64,000 nt of DNA from Rotaria socialis (taxonomy: Eukaryota > Rotifera > Eurotatoria > Philodinida > Philodinidae): the NCBI GenBank assembly GCA_905331475.1, contig CAJNYU010000552.1:62001-126000 (forward strand), written 5' to 3'. The notes under the pieces were generated by a model. The model saw only the letters and a list, made by a program, of their open reading frames with translations. It was not told the DNA's origin and did no database searches. The position numbers and the translations under genes were made by a program. Position 1 is the first letter of the stretch. Each line of letters opens with the position of its first letter. Positions 1 to 13,878 of the stretch are shown here, one piece after another.

Positions 1-258
1 GTATTTACCCTAGTATCGTGATTGGATGTTATTTTGGACAATATTCAGTTATATTTTAATTAATAACTTACCCTACTTTGAAGATTTTAAAATATATGTA
101 TTAAACTGTAAGGATTTCGAATAAAACAAACACTTGTTCAACGAGTACTGACACTGATCAGACTTTTCTTTTATGACGAGAAACTTGATCATAAGACGTA
201 TTGATTATAGTGATTTACTTATTTCAAAGATCGAGTTCTTTTTCTAAGCGAATTTTAT
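1..258. other. Left-edge non-coding stretch
   Basis: AT-rich sequence with no convincing exon on either strand. It lies directly 3' of the minus-strand CAP-like gene, so part of it is probably that gene's 3' untranslated region. Confidence 0.4.
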
Positions 259-1078
259 TTACGTCTTTGCAAAAAAGCTATGAACAGCTGACGAACGTTC
301 ACCTACTACGGAGCCTAATCGTGCCACTGTCATTCGATTCATGTCTGCTCGATGTGTTGATGATTTTCGATCTTTATCAATAAATACAGTCGTTGAATTG
401 TTCGGAACAATCGTATTTCTATTATCAATGATTTCCTGCTCTAATTGTTGTTTTAATTTCATTTGTCGTTGATCATTCACAATACTACAAACGATTAAAC
501 TCAACAGAAGAATTCCACAACCAATAAGGATGTAAAGAAGACGTATAAGTCTACTGTTATTTGAAATCGAATTATTTAATTCTCCATAAACAATACATGT
601 AGCGGAAAAATTTCTATATTCATGCAACGCAATACCAATATAGACTAAATTTCTTTCGTATGGCTTTGGAATAAGATGATATCTTTGAAAAATATCATTT
701 CGTATATCGATACCATTAAGATAGATTCTTTCATTTACTATAAAGTTTGATAATAATAAAAAACCGGAAAGGCAATGAACTTAGATTAAATCGTATTTTA
801 CCATGAGAGAAAACTTTATCGAGCTGTTCTTGTCTGGGCCAATCGCCATCTCTGTACGCGTTCGATAGCATTCTTTGATAGGAGTCAATCAATTGTCGTT
901 GATTATGACAACGTTTTTCTGCAGCTAATTGTAATGTTAAATGAATTTCGACATTTGATAAACCAAAATTTTTTCGTTGTCGATTTATTTCATCGAATAA
1001 ATTTTCTTCACTTTTATTTCCGAATATACATGAGAAGAATACGATTTTTACAAACAAAATAAAAACGATAAGCAGCAT
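259..1078 (-). CDS. Single-pass membrane protein with divergent CAP-like ectodomain
   Basis: Two exons joined across a 64 bp intron (738-801), which splits a Val codon. The protein is about 235 residues. The ATG at 1078 opens a hydrophobic leader (LLIVFILFVKIVFFSCIFG) that looks like a signal peptide. The next stretch, LFDEINRQRKNFGLS, resembles the first helix of CAP/SCP domains, and later VYIGIALHEYRNF followed by CIVYGEL resembles the CAP C-terminal strands. The catalytic-like histidines of typical CAP proteins are not obvious. A second hydrophobic segment (LLYILIGCGILLLSLIVCSI) follows, then a charged tail of about 70 residues. Inferred to be a type I surface protein. The CAP assignment rests on weak pattern similarity; the gene model itself is better supported than the name. 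Confidence 0.5.
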
Positions 1079-1183
1079 GCATATAGAGAAAAAAATGAAT
1101 CTTCATTTATTTTATCTGCTTAGATACAAAAGTTATCATTATGTTTTTCGTTTGAATTTATATTTAAAACAAAAAAATTGTTA

Positions 1184-4100
1184 TTATCGATCATTAGGCA
1201 AAAAACGTCCATTATTCAATTTTCCATTTGGATTATTAATATTAGCAGCAGCTATGCGTATCTGCATTTGACGTTGACGAACTAAAATGATAAGATAGTT
1301 AAGCCGATGATTCAAAGATTGATTCAATTTTTACCTTGATCAAGAATATTTGTACCACCATAACCTTCATTATAGCCTACTTGATTGATTCGCATCTGTG
1401 GTTGCTGTTGTTGTTGTCCACTAGCTAATAATCCAGGAAATATTTCATTGACATTCCCTGTGGGTCCTGCAGGTTGCTGAAAAGAATTAAAATATTATAT
1501 CAGACATGAAGATATTTAATTCTAGGCATTTAGAAACAGTTCGACAGTCTAAGTGAAAAATCTGATGATAGATTGAATGCTCAATTTTTCAATCTATTAT
1601 TCAATAATGATTTACTGGCCAGCAGTCTTTCAGACTAACACGTGCAAGTAACACACAACTCTGATTCAGTCTTATCATTTCTGAAAATTCTTTTAAGAGT
1701 TGAACAAATAAATGATCGATCGCTCTTTGCTTCATCTCGTTTCTGTGAATATATTCTCCGGAGAAGACTTACTGAACTTTCGGCGTAATAAATTTCAGCT
1801 CGAAGTCGATCGTCTTCGGTAATATTTTGTTCGTCGAGTATTTGTACTTGTGGTAATCGATAAGCAATAAAAAATCGATAAGTTGTTTTACGAGACACCT
1901 TAAAAAACAATTATCATACTTCAACAGTTCGTTTACAGATCAACAATATTATTTTACCGGATTGTTAATAAGGGATAATTCACCGAGACAAATAAGAGGA
2001 TTAATTTTTTCTAGTTCACAAATTTCCTTAAAAAAAAGTCGCCTTTAGACAAGAAAATTTTTTATATTTAATTTTTTTACTTGAATTTTATTTGAACCCA
2101 AAAACAGTTTTTCTAATTTGATCATACGATCAAAATAAGATAATTCTCGAAGACGATTTTCTTCTAAATGCAATTCAACTAGATTCGTTTGAAAGAAAAA
2201 TGATGTTTCCGTTATAACACGAATTTTATTTTTATCCAAGACTAATTCACGTAAATTGCGTAATGCTTCGAGACCTTCAATTTTTGATATTTCATTCCCT
2301 AACACACAGAAAAAGAGCAGTAATATATTTTTAAGGTTACGAAAGAAGAGAATTTCACCTTGAAGAAATAAAGACCGTAATGATGGAATTTTAGTCAATT
2401 GAAGTAGGGCGAGATCTGTTATGTTGTTATAACTAAATAGAATTTAGAAGAAAAGCAAAAATTATTATTCAAAATAAGAATTGGCTCATGAAAAAAAAAT
2501 ATTTACGCAAGATGAAGAACTTCGAGATTTTCTAAAACAACTCGATTATCAACATTTTCCATAATAGGTTTTCCACGATTATCAACTCGAGGTTTTGCTG
2601 GTCGATGAAGAACACTTTCAATACGATTATAATTCAAACAAAGTATCTAAATAAAATAAGTGAAAGAAAATTATATTGCTTTGCTAGGTTGTACCTTTAA
2701 ATTAGGTAAATGAATAAGACCGGAGAAATTAGTTAATTGATTATGTTCGAGATTAACGCATTTAAGTGCAATAAATTGAATATTTAATTCAACGCCACGA
2801 ATTGCACATTGAGGTAATTCAAGTTGCTTGATTTCTAAAAAGTAGAACAAATCACTTAGACAGAACAAGAATTCCTTATGAAGGCTATTATTGAGTTGTT
2901 CTTTTATTTTTCATCAATTAGAATATTGAGCGTTTATAATTTTAATTTAAAGTTGTTTTTCAAATCTTCGGAAAAATATATTTACCTGAAAAGTTACTAT
3001 GTCCTAATTTTTCTACAATAAAATCTGGTGTTAATTTTCCACCAAATACTTCTCGCGCTTCACCGCTTTCTATATGAAAGAAAGAAAAAAACACCGAAAT
3101 ATTGTTTATCACACAAAGAATTAATTTAACCTTGAATTTCCACAGCAAAACCATCGAATGCTCTCAGTGATTTCAAATGATAAATAATAAATAAGCGATA
3201 TTTTTCTACTTCATGGCATATTGGATTGCCCCATAGATCTAATATAAGTAGAGTTGATAGCGTCTAAATTTAGCAAAGTAAAATCAGCAAAACGAATTCT
3301 AAAAACAAACTATTCCTACTTTTAAATGAAAAATATCTCGAATATTCCTTATTAAATTATTTCCAGCGTACAATTCAATTAATGTTGAACATCGACCTAA
3401 TTTTGCTAAACTATGCAATCGATTATGGTCAAGTGCTAAATACGTTAATCGTGTAAGATTAGTTAAAATTTGTCCGTCAAAATCGGTTATTTCATTTTTT
3501 GAAAGATTTAAACGTCTTAGACTGGTTAAATTTTCAATACCATCAATAATTGTTAAAAAATTATTTTGAATTGATAATTCTTCTAATTTAACAAGTTGCT
3601 CAAGACCCTAAGAAAATCGAAAAATCAACGTCAATTCTATTTTTGTGGTAGAATAAAAATGAGCTACTCGAATGTGTGTTAAACAATTATTATCAAATGT
3701 TGCCCAACGTAAACAAATCATATTGGATAAATCGGGTAGTTTTGTTAGATAAACATCACTTAAACATAAACTTGTTACTGCCGACATCCAATAGATATCA
3801 TCGAGTTTTGGTTGATGAATACCGAGAGGATCATTTGTATAGAGTTCGTAGTATTTAGAAATAAAATGACAACGCAAATCTCGTGGACGAAATGGATGAG
3901 TTCGACTATGAAGAATCATATTTTCCTAAACGATTTCAATGTTTTTTTTTGTAGAAGTTTTAAAGAATATTTTGCTACCATCGAACATGATCGTTCTGGT
4001 TGACATTGTTGAGCTTTTGAACGTTCATTATGAGTTATATTTACACCATCGATTGATACTAAAGTAGGCATTAATGCAAGTGCGCGAGGTCGAAAAGTTT

Positions 4101-6482
4101 CTGCCTAAAAAAATTGAAACTGAGAATCACACACGGCATCTCTGTCTTAGAAATATGTAATAGCCAATCCAGCTATTCGAACAAACAAGTATTTCTCATT
4201 CAACTCACATTAACTAACCAACAAAGTAGTCTATGCTTGTCTTTAAAAGATTTCGACTTGAAATTATTTTCAAAAGTTATAAATCAGATTTCTATGAGAA
4301 CTTAGAGATCGAGAGTAGAATGTTCATTATTCCATTATAGCCTGGCAAGTCCGCTTTAAACTTTTTCATATTGTTATGAGATATTCTTCAATATACCCAA
4401 CGAACATGCTTGTAGTCTTCGGATGTATAAGGAGTGAAGAAATCTTCTACTATAGGAAGAGAAAGAGATCTTTTTCTGTCAACATTTTCCATAAGACTAA
4501 AGAAAAATTTCGCAGAATATTTGAAATTAATTCAGAGACAAAATGCTCGTCATCAACTCTCAAATGAAAAATATTAATGAAGGCAAAATCCACTAGTCTC
4601 GATCGCATAAAAATAATTTTATATTCATCGATACTTGAAACAAGCATCAAATCTAGTTATGTTGGTTCGTTTTCATTCGTAGCCCTATATGAGAAAAATA
4701 GCAGACTATTCCTTCAACTCCTTTCCCTAATTATGTTTACTCCTGCGCAGACTCCAATAAGTTTATCTAATACAAGACATGAATGTCAAGTATATATTAT
4801 TCTTACTTTATCCAATGGATTTCTACGAAGATCAAGATGACATAAACTTGGACAATAACGTTTCAATGTTAATATTTCATCTAATGACTTCTTCAGAACA
4901 TTATGTGTAGCAATAAATGATAATAATTTTGCTAATCCTTTGATGCCATCTAATGTTGTGATTTTATTATAGCTTAAATCAATAAATTCAAGCGAATAAA
5001 AATAACATAATTCATCTAATTTGACTAATTCATTAAAGCTTAAATCAAGTGTGCGAAGACTTTTTAATTCTGATAGTAATTTAATTGAATGTAGATTGCA
5101 ACAAGTTAAATTAAGTTCAACAATATTTGCTAAATTTGTTTCATTTACTAATTTTAGAAGTTTATCTTCAGATAGATCATGTCTAATAATATTCAAAAAC
5201 AAACAGAAGCATAAATTAAAAACAATGTCTAAATAAATTACGAACATTTTTGGTGGAAGTTCGTCATCTTTGGATGGTAGAATAAAGCTATCGCGACTTA
5301 TTTCTTCTTGGTAAGTTGTTGCAAGTGAATCATCAACTTTTTCAAGTTTTATCCGACTTAATTGATCACTGAGCGTTTTATTAGCAGTCTAGATTGAATT
5401 TTTACAAAAGAAAACAACGCACAATTCGATTAATTCTATAGAAAATAGTTAACTTACAGAGAATAAATATTCATATTCAATAATATATTCAGCATAGGCA
5501 TGTAACGGATCAAATAAAAACCATTGCTGTTGTTGAGCTCCACAATCACAATGCGCTTTAGTAAAACTGATTATTAGATTAAGTTTTACCAGACAGAAAA
5601 TGAAGTCTTTCTCTGTTGACTTTGTTTATTCATACCTGTTTTTGAAACAGCACGTTCAGGAAAGCTAACATGCCGAGAGATACTTGCATGAGTTGGAAAG
5701 TTTTTTGATGTTATACTAAATAAATATGATCTAGTATTAAAACTATGAAGAAATGAAGTGGAGAAATGATTATAATTAAGAATTTCAGTAGAAGACGATT
5801 CTAGATTGAGCGACGCTAGTCAACTGAAATTATGATTTTCTTGGTGATAGAGGACTGATCCGGGTTTTTAGTTCCAAGAAATCTGTCATCAAAATGTTAA
5901 ATAGAACTAGCATTATTGATCTTCACTAGATAACTGACTAAAAGTATCTCATCAACTGTTAAGACAAATTATGTGAAGTTTATCTGGGACATATGATTTT
6001 AATTAGGTAGACCAATGAGGTCAGCGTACTCTTGTTCGTGTGAGTTATCATCTGCCACAATATCGCCTCATCATGAGTCTGATAATTCAAGAACTCTCCT
6101 AATCTATTATTATGAAGTAGTTCATTGAGTTTCCTTTAATCGTTCGGAAAATAGTGACATGCAAAAACTCAGAAAGAGTAGAATCATTCTAAAACAAAAC
6201 TCCTCTCTGATTGGAACGATCGAAGAAGCAACTAAGCATAGTTCTCTACATTTCTAAAGTGACACATATGTTGTAAAATTCAAATTCATAGTCATAAAAA
6301 TACAAAAAAAGTTTTTTTTCGTTCAATAGTTAATTTCTGCATTGAGGTTCAGGGTACTATTTAACTTATTTAAAATAAATTCTCTAGTTATATATGCATC
6401 ATCTATAATTTAGACTCTGTAATGAAGTGAATGCATTTTATTCTAGATTGAAAATAAAAAAACCTAAAGTCAATTTCAAGAG

Positions 6483-6517
<35 letters not shown>

Positions 6518-9232
6518 AGTATTATTCGATAAACAACTTACTTAGGATCTGCTGTGTATTCAGGAAATGGCAATCTAAAAAAAATAATCACTTCGAGTCT
6601 ATCATTATGATAATGATAACAACTCACTCTTTTGCTGGTGTCGCTATCGATGAACCAATATATACTTTAGCCATAAGAACACTTCCTGTACATAGAATTT
6701 ACAATGAAAAATAAATTATTATTAGAATTAATTTAATTCACCGAAACGATATTTATCACGATTCTGAAAACCAGCTTGCTCAATTCGAAGATAATCACTT
6801 ACGGCTAGTGAATTTGAAAAAGGTATAGCATCATCTTGATCCAATTGCTAATGGCAAAAGATAACATTTGTTCAGCGTACAGAAAAAAAAACTAATAAAC
6901 AAACTTTGTATAATTCAGCACTGGGAAAGCCATGCTCAGAAATTGATTCTATCGTTGTAAATTGATGCATATGATCATTTTGAGTACGACGTGATGGTTG
7001 TGTACAATAGAATAAATATTCAAGTTTTGATTGAATTGATTTTGTTCTAGAAGAAAAATTCATTAGATAACGAGTTTTATCGTCATTGTATTAATGTATT
7101 TTATACTTAATAGGATCATCTTCTTCTTCAAGAACAAAATCAAGATTATGATCAAATTGCAGTTTCTTCGGTCGATTAAATAAACGTGTTATACAATGTA
7201 TTTTAATACCAGTTATATTGTAACGACTATAAATCGATGAACAGAAACGTGAAAGAAGTAAATCTTTAGCAGCATTAAACCTTCAAATAAGATTTTATAT
7301 AAATTAGATAACAACGAATATATCTCGTTTATTTACCAAACATCATTCACATTTCCTTCTTCAAAACGAATATTTCCACCACTAATCAGCTCTAATTGAA
7401 TGCGAGATGCAAGTTGAGCTTTTTGTTGTAGTAAAATAAAATTAGCAGTTTCATATTGAGAGGCAAGACTAGATTAAATTTAGAAAACAATGAATTAGTG
7501 ATCTGTTATTTTTAAATTCTAGATATTTCAATGAATAGAATAATTTTATTTTGCCTAGGGACACAGAATTGGCATGAATCAAATTAATGAATTATTACTT
7601 GTTTAAAATATTTTCCCAAACAACTAATCGATGTCGCATAATTTCAATTTGTTTTTCGAATCGTTCATGTTCGTTATGCTAAATTGAAGTAAAAACATGT
7701 CTCCAACTTTAACAAGACAGTAAATGATACCTACATCGCCAGCAGCAGCACGCGTTTGATAATTCGTTTCTGGTAATTTTAATTCTTGCTTTAAACGCTG
7801 AACGCATTTGCGTAATAAACGTAAATGTTCTTCAGGAACCTGTTCATTCTTTTTTCTCAATTGTTGAAGACGTGCTTGAAATTCATCGTATTCTCGTTCT
7901 AATGTTTTAGATTTCATATGATACCACATTTTCTTTTTAGTTACTGTAGCCTAAGAATAATAATCATAATAATTATCCTCAGAGAAGACTCTATACGGCT
8001 TTATTGAACTAATGATTATTTTTGTGTAGAAATTCTGGACTTACTTCAGCTTGTTCAGCAACTTGTCTTGTAGAAATATGCAGTCCATCAATATATTCAA
8101 GTTGTGGTAAATGATACAAAATATGAACATGATAATTTGCCATGGAAGCCACAGGATTTTTACCTCCATAAACTGGATCACTGAAAGCAATATTGCGCAA
8201 TTTTGGTAACATTGTCAATATAGTAATATCCTTTAATAAAACATTTTATTTCCATTGCAAACGTGACATTTAGTTTTCAGAGAAATATTTACTTGAAAAG
8301 AGCTAATTTTATTATCGGCAAGATTTAATGTATCTAGTTCAGTATTTTCGGCAAGTGACGTACCTAGAAATTTGATATTTATTTAACTTAGAAGAAAATA
8401 AAAATAAAAGCACTTACCAATAAATCTTATTTGATTTGAAGCAAGGTTTAGTTCTTTCAGATTTTTTGCACCGGATAAACCCTTGCATGTTCAATAGAAA
8501 GCAGAGCAGTGTTAAAATTAAAAAAGTAAAGAATAGCTACTTCAATTTTCGTAATCAAATTTTCGTTAAGCCATAAATACTCAAGACGTTTTAATCCATT
8601 GAGATTTTCAATTGTTTTTATTGAGTTGGCGTACAAATATAAACGTTGAAGTTTGGTGCATCCACTAAGACCTTCAATTTGCTAGAAAAATAATAAAGAC
8701 AATATACATATGCCCTTCAAGCATATTTGTTTAATCGGACTGATCGAAATGCTATTCATGTTCTTTCTCAAAATTTTTCGAGTCTTTATTTTATCACGAT
8801 TGTCGAAATATTATTTTTTTGTATGCAAACCATGTAAGAGTGTATATAGGTGCAATCGTTATTTTTTGTCTATTCTAGCATAAATTTCTACGAACGAATA
8901 CGACACACATATTATCGATTTTTGTTCTACCATGAATACCATAAAAATACATTCACAAACGAAAAATATAAAACACAAAACAAATCAAGGTAAGTACATA
9001 CTTGAAGTTTACATTCAGTAATCCAGAGTTCTTGTAAACTGTTACAGGCATCTAAACCTTCGATACGTTCAATAGTTTGATTTACAATCACAAGTTTAAG
9101 TAGATTTGGAAATGGTTTAAGACTGATGAGGCGAGGTAAACCAGAGAAAAATACTTCAAGAACTTCAATATATGGATCGACCCCACCATGATTACGCATC
9201 AACGCTTCGTGATTGATTCCATTAGCTTCACA
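1184..9232 (-). CDS. LRRC9: LRRC9-like leucine-rich repeat protein (5' exon missing)
   Basis: Many exons separated mostly by 50-80 bp introns encode a very long LRR protein. The N-terminal exon (9232 downward) reads EVFFSGLPRLISLKPFPNL then IERIEGLDACNSLQELWI, matching the start of vertebrate LRRC9 as I recall it. A first LRR block is followed by the LRRC9-type segment DPVYGGKNPVASMANYHVHI (8218-8009) and a coiled coil (7929-7750). A second LRR block runs from about 5250 to 2050, for example LVELHLEENRLREL. The C-terminus is Gln/Gly-rich, with stop TAA at 1184-1186. The first coding exon upstream of the acceptor at 9232 was not found; an internal ATG at 9199 would lose about a dozen conserved residues. 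Larger introns lie at about 4110-4800 and 5720-6540. Function is not well established; LRRC9 relatives are mainly found in ciliated organisms. Confidence 0.8.
6485..6514. repeat. (AG)n microsatellite
   Basis: About 14 uninterrupted AG units inside an LRRC9 intron of roughly 0.8 kb. A simple repeat with no visible function. Confidence 0.85.
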
Positions 9233-10419
9233 CTAAACAAAGAAAATTGATATCATAGACTTGTTTTGTCTATCCGAAGAAAAAACAGAAAAATGTATAT
9301 ATACCTATACAATAGTGTGACCTTCTCTATTTATTGTTCGAATACTATATTTTACTACATCACATAAGTCAATCTTATGAACATGCACCTACGAGACTCT
9401 ATACTCTTGTAGTATGATTTTATAGGCAGAAAACAAAACAAATTGAAGGTTGTATACTATATCCATGCTAAACGGGGATTTCTGAAAAGGATTTTCCTTA
9501 ATGAATCACCTTGTTCTTTTTTTTGTATATGGCATATATGTATAATTTTACTATAAAGTCATGTATACCATCCTATTTCTCTCTCCCTCTCTCTTCATTC
9601 TTTGATGATCGCGTTCGTTTGATCCCATATCGCCTTAATAAGAATATATTATTAGATGTTGAGTTCAATGAATGTTGCTATAGAATAATTAGGAATAAAA
9701 TATTAAAATTATTCTCAATGTTAAATAATATATTAGAAGTCTATGAAATATTACGGATATGGGATGGATAAAATTTTATCTTTATTTAAATTTGAATTAT
9801 TAAAATATTTTCACAGCTGTTATTACATTACATATAAACGTGATAATTAATACAGCTCCTAACTTCATTACCAATTGGTTTTAGTTAAGGTCATATTTGA
9901 AATTTTTTAAGAATTGTCTAAAAGTAGTGAATTTGGCGTTGCATGTGTACATGAACATAGTGCTTAAAGTTTTGAGAGTTAATTTACTGTCATAGATTTG
10001 ACACTTTAGAGTCCATATATACACTATCAGAACAGAATCCGTCACTACTATTAATGAGCATGTTCAATGCCAACTGTTACACAGGTAGGTGCAGGTATAT
10101 ACCGAGTATTTTGCATTTCTTTTTCTGCCATCCTGAGCTTATCTTCGTACTTCAGCTTCAGCTCTTCGTTTTTATTGCATATCTTGAGTTCACTTTTTTT
10201 TAATACAACAGAAGCCAATAAGTCTTTCCATCGCAAATATCGAGTAGAGAATTATTCGTTAGCTCATAGAAATCAACGAGTATTTAGTATCAAAAAATTG
10301 TCATTAAAATCGTGCAATCTGAAAGTTACGTTCTTCAAGTAGTACTCGAAGCCTTACATATACTTCTTTGAGATGACTATAAAAGTCATAAGTGTGGTAC
10401 TGAGGTAATTCTAATGCAC

Positions 10420-10700
10420 CCTCTCCAGACGTCTCCCTGAGAGTCCCCGCAAAATGACGAAATCCCTGGGAAGTCCTTGTCGTGTGTCCCCGGGGACTTT
10501 TTATTTGAAGGACTCCCTGGGGATTTCTCCGGGGAGAATTGATAAAATATCTAAATAAAAAAAGACTTTAATTTTTTTAAATTTAAAAAAATTAAGAAAA
10601 ATTTAATAGTAATTAGATGCTTCATTCGTTTTCCCCAGACAACTCCCGGGGATTCGCCAGGTGACTCCCTGGGGGTTCTTCTAGGGAGAGTTGGCTACGG
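10420..10700. repeat. GC-rich degenerate CCCCGGGGA repeat island
   Basis: In otherwise AT-rich DNA, two GC-rich clusters flank an A/T-only core at about 10540-10620. Each cluster holds several variants of GACTCCCTGGGG and TCCCCGGGGA. The best direct pair is GGACTCCCTGGGGATTTC with its GGGAGAATTG tail (about 10515-10545) against TGACTCCCTGGGGGTTCT with GGGAGAGTTG (about 10662-10692). The unit is self-complementary, so the clusters could also pair as hairpins. No coding content is seen. Confidence 0.7.
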
Positions 10701-10966
10701 AACTGTTCAAAAGCATGTGCTACTGTGACCAGTGAAGCGTAAAACAAACTAATCATTAGAAGTATGGTATTGGAGTATATCTTGAAAAAAAATGTAGATA
10801 TGATCTTCTAATAGTGCTAAAAAAAATTAAAATAGCTATAGCTTTAGGAAAAGTATCAAAAAATAAGATGTGCTATTCGTTGATAATGTACTTCACAGTT
10901 TGATTTTTCATGAAGATATGGCTTTGAAAATAGTAATAAATGCTGTACTATTATCAACACTCCAAA

Positions 10967-11523
10967 TTAAAATGTGTCGCATATATGTGTTGCGAGTAAT
11001 AGTGTCGAAAATATGTCGCATCAGAAAGTGCCGCTAAAAAATTTGTCTCGTTCTGTGTGTCGACTATCGATTCACTCTTTTCTTTTGCGTAAAAAAGGCT
11101 CTCTATAGAGAACTCGATTGAATATAGGAAAGTTATGTATTTTCATTTAAATATTTTTTAGATTATTTCTCGATTAATAATTAGCCGAGAGAGTGCCTAT
11201 CTTTGTCATTGATTGAGATGGGACTACCCGAAAATGGTCTGGTAAAAACCCGACCGACTCGAAGACAGCCAGATCTCAAGATCTGACCTGTTTGAGTTTT
11301 CAGAAATGAAACTGTTCAAATAGGCCAAAATCGAAAAAATTATCATGATCTTTTTGATGAAAATAAAAACAAAATTCTCGCTAGCTGGTTCAAAAAAATA
11401 ACATTTTCAGAATGTATCGCATGTGTCGCACAAAATGTGTTGTGCCACCGCTGGAGATAATATGTTGCACTCGAATGTGTCGTACATTGTGTCACAATTC
11501 ACGACACATGTCACACATTTTAA
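10967..11523. mobile_element. MITE-like element with terminal inverted repeats
   Basis: The left end reads TTAAAATGTGTCGCATATGT-like sequence from 10967. The right end, read on the other strand from 11523, starts TTAAAATGTGTGACATGTGT. The interior near both ends has many variants of ATGTGTCGCA/TGTGTCGTAC, as subterminal repeats of non-autonomous DNA transposons do. No transposase frame is present. No clear target-site duplication is visible, so the ends are approximate. Confidence 0.5.
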
Positions 11524-13878
11524 CTTATAGTATGAATACATGAAATCAGACTATTAACATCAAGTTTTAAAGAATGCAGCTCAGTTTATGTTACTTCACT
11601 TTGCTTGGCCTTAGTCAAACAAAAACAAAATAAACACTTTTCTTGAACGCATGCAGTAAAGTTAGTTATTTTGTTTTACTTCCTTAAATAAAAATAGGCT
11701 AGCAGTTCTGTTTCATCATTACCGATGAAATATAAAAGAAACCGGTGTTTATATGCTCTCTTACAGAAAAAAACGAGACATCAACTAGATTCTGTCATTT
11801 CTATTAAAAAGTCTTAGTTTCTTTTCAACTCGCTTGCTTTATGCTTCATTGAGAATGATAGAATAACGATTGAGATAGGGAAGAAATATCTACGTATACC
11901 ATATCAAGAAACACAAAAAAATATTAAGATTTGGCTTTACATAACTTAAGTGTCCATTATTTAAATAAGAAGATTTTTTATGCCATTTAAACTTCACATA
12001 GACGTGCAAAACATTGAAATTTTGAACAAGAACAGTATTAAAAAAATTAAATGGTAAGTTAATATCTGTTTTTTTTCTCTTCTACTAACATAAGAAGTTA
12101 ATATTATTAACACTTACCAATTCTTTGAATATACTTTCGTCTTCAACGTCTTTCATTCCTTTCGTATATTAAGTTTGAAAGTTTTATTTGACATGCGTTT
12201 GTATATGGCTGCGTGAATAGGCTTTTCTTTTAAATTTCTCTTTCTTCCATGATCCATTCCATCGTTTTTTTCTCGTTATGTTGCTTGGCGACCTCGTTAT
12301 ATTTACACTTTTTGTATTGCCTATGCATTTTGATAGTAATCGAATTCGCAAATTCTCTCATCAGAAAGTTTATCCATGAATTTTGTACTCATTTTTAAAT
12401 AGTTAGAACTACTGATAATTACTTGATTAAGGATCTAATACAGTTTTATTTTGATTTGATAATAACTTTTCCATTCCCTCTATCGACATGATGTCACTGT
12501 AAGATAGACTGAGATTAAAAAGATTCAAGAAAAAATTGCGTACAAGATGTTCAATTAATATATCTTTAGTAATTGGCAAGAAAAATAGTTTTAGTATAAA
12601 TAATATCATTTTTAATCTTTTTATCTTATTTTATTATGAAATTGAAAATTTTCAATATTTATCTAATCCAGCATTTTCACTCAAGAAATGAGAATATACG
12701 GTAATTAAAACACAAGTGCCAATATTATCCTCCAATTGATTCAGTAGTATTTATGAATCATCTAACTTTAGTTCATATATTATACATTATAGTACATGAT
12801 GATAATTAATCATAACATGTTAAATTTTAATCTATTCTTGAGAAGAACATCAACGATAATAATCTAACCGTTTTTTTGCTTAAAATAGAAATGAATGAAA
12901 TATAATTGTTCGTGAAATACTGAATATTTCCAATTGGTATATTAAAATTAAGAAAAATCATATTATTTTTACTCAATATATTTCTTTTATCATTTAATAA
13001 TTTTATTATGTTTTCTAGGTATAGGCACTTTCAGATATTTTTTAATTAAAGTTAAATAGCGAAACAACTAAAGTTCGCGGAAATATTGATGTTCTTTTTT
13101 TTACTAACTGTTTATATCATCAGGTTAGGAATACAAAATGTATCTGATACCCTACTTTTAATGGGTACATCATAAACCAACCTCAAGGCATTACATTGTA
13201 GTTGTTTTTATGACGTGCTAGTAGTGAGCGCTCAACCATAACAAAAATGTATTCCTGTCATGATTGTAACTGCAAGAAAATAGAAGTAAATTGTAGACTA
13301 TTTGTGAGAAATTGACATTTTGTATAATAGCTCTATAATATAAGAACGAAACATTATACTCCTGTTACCAATAGATAACCTCTTTTTATTTGGTAAGCCT
13401 TGAAAAACGTTTGTGATTGACTGCAGATTTATATACGTTTGTAATGTTTTCTGTTGTGTGTACATTAACATTGTTTTAAATTTATGAACAGAATAGGCCT
13501 TCGGGCGAAACGTTTTATTATTTCATTTTGTGTTTGTAACATGCAATAATGAAATTTTCGTCTGAATATTTATTTCACTAACATACTCAAAAGAAATCCC
13601 TGAACACAAAAAAACATACTACATGCGTGTATGACTTTACAATCGGTCACAAACCTTTGCTAAAGTTTATATGAAAAGAAGGAGTTTATGACCGCTTAAA
13701 GAACGCTCATAAACATAAAATAGGTTTATCTGACGGTAGCAAACATATAGTTTAGGTTTATTATGGTCTCCTAATTCTGTTTTTTTTGACAACATAACCT
13801 GCATAAACGTATTACATTATGAATGCCTACCTGATACATAGTATCTGTGTAAAATAATTTACTGAATTTCATTTAGAC

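Larger units (their letters stand above)
9233..13878. other. 4.6 kb intergenic region, repeat-bearing
   Basis: Lies between LRRC9 (-) and the SLC26 gene (+), which are divergently transcribed, so both promoters should be here together with the unfound LRRC9 first exon. It holds a GC-rich repeat island (10420-10700) and a MITE-like element (10967-11523), described separately. A run of GTTTATGA/TCATAAAC motifs lies near 13650-13760. Short open frames here (9511-9771 plus, 10051-10236 minus, 12427-12609 minus) have no recognisable homology and are not called. Confidence 0.6.

Noticed and set aside
9511..9771. Plus-strand frame of 86 codons in the LRRC9/SLC26 gap.
   Set aside because: AT-driven composition, no homology and no signals.
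10051..10236. Minus-strand frame with coiled-coil-like composition (KNEELKLKYEDKLRMAEKEM).
   Set aside because: No neighbouring exons or family recognised; possibly a remnant, but not supportable as a gene or as the LRRC9 first exon.
12427..12609. Minus-strand frame containing an LRR-like stretch (LFNLSLSYSDIMSIEGMEKL).
   Set aside because: One LRR-like unit only, far from LRRC9 and without splice continuity; chance resemblance is likely.
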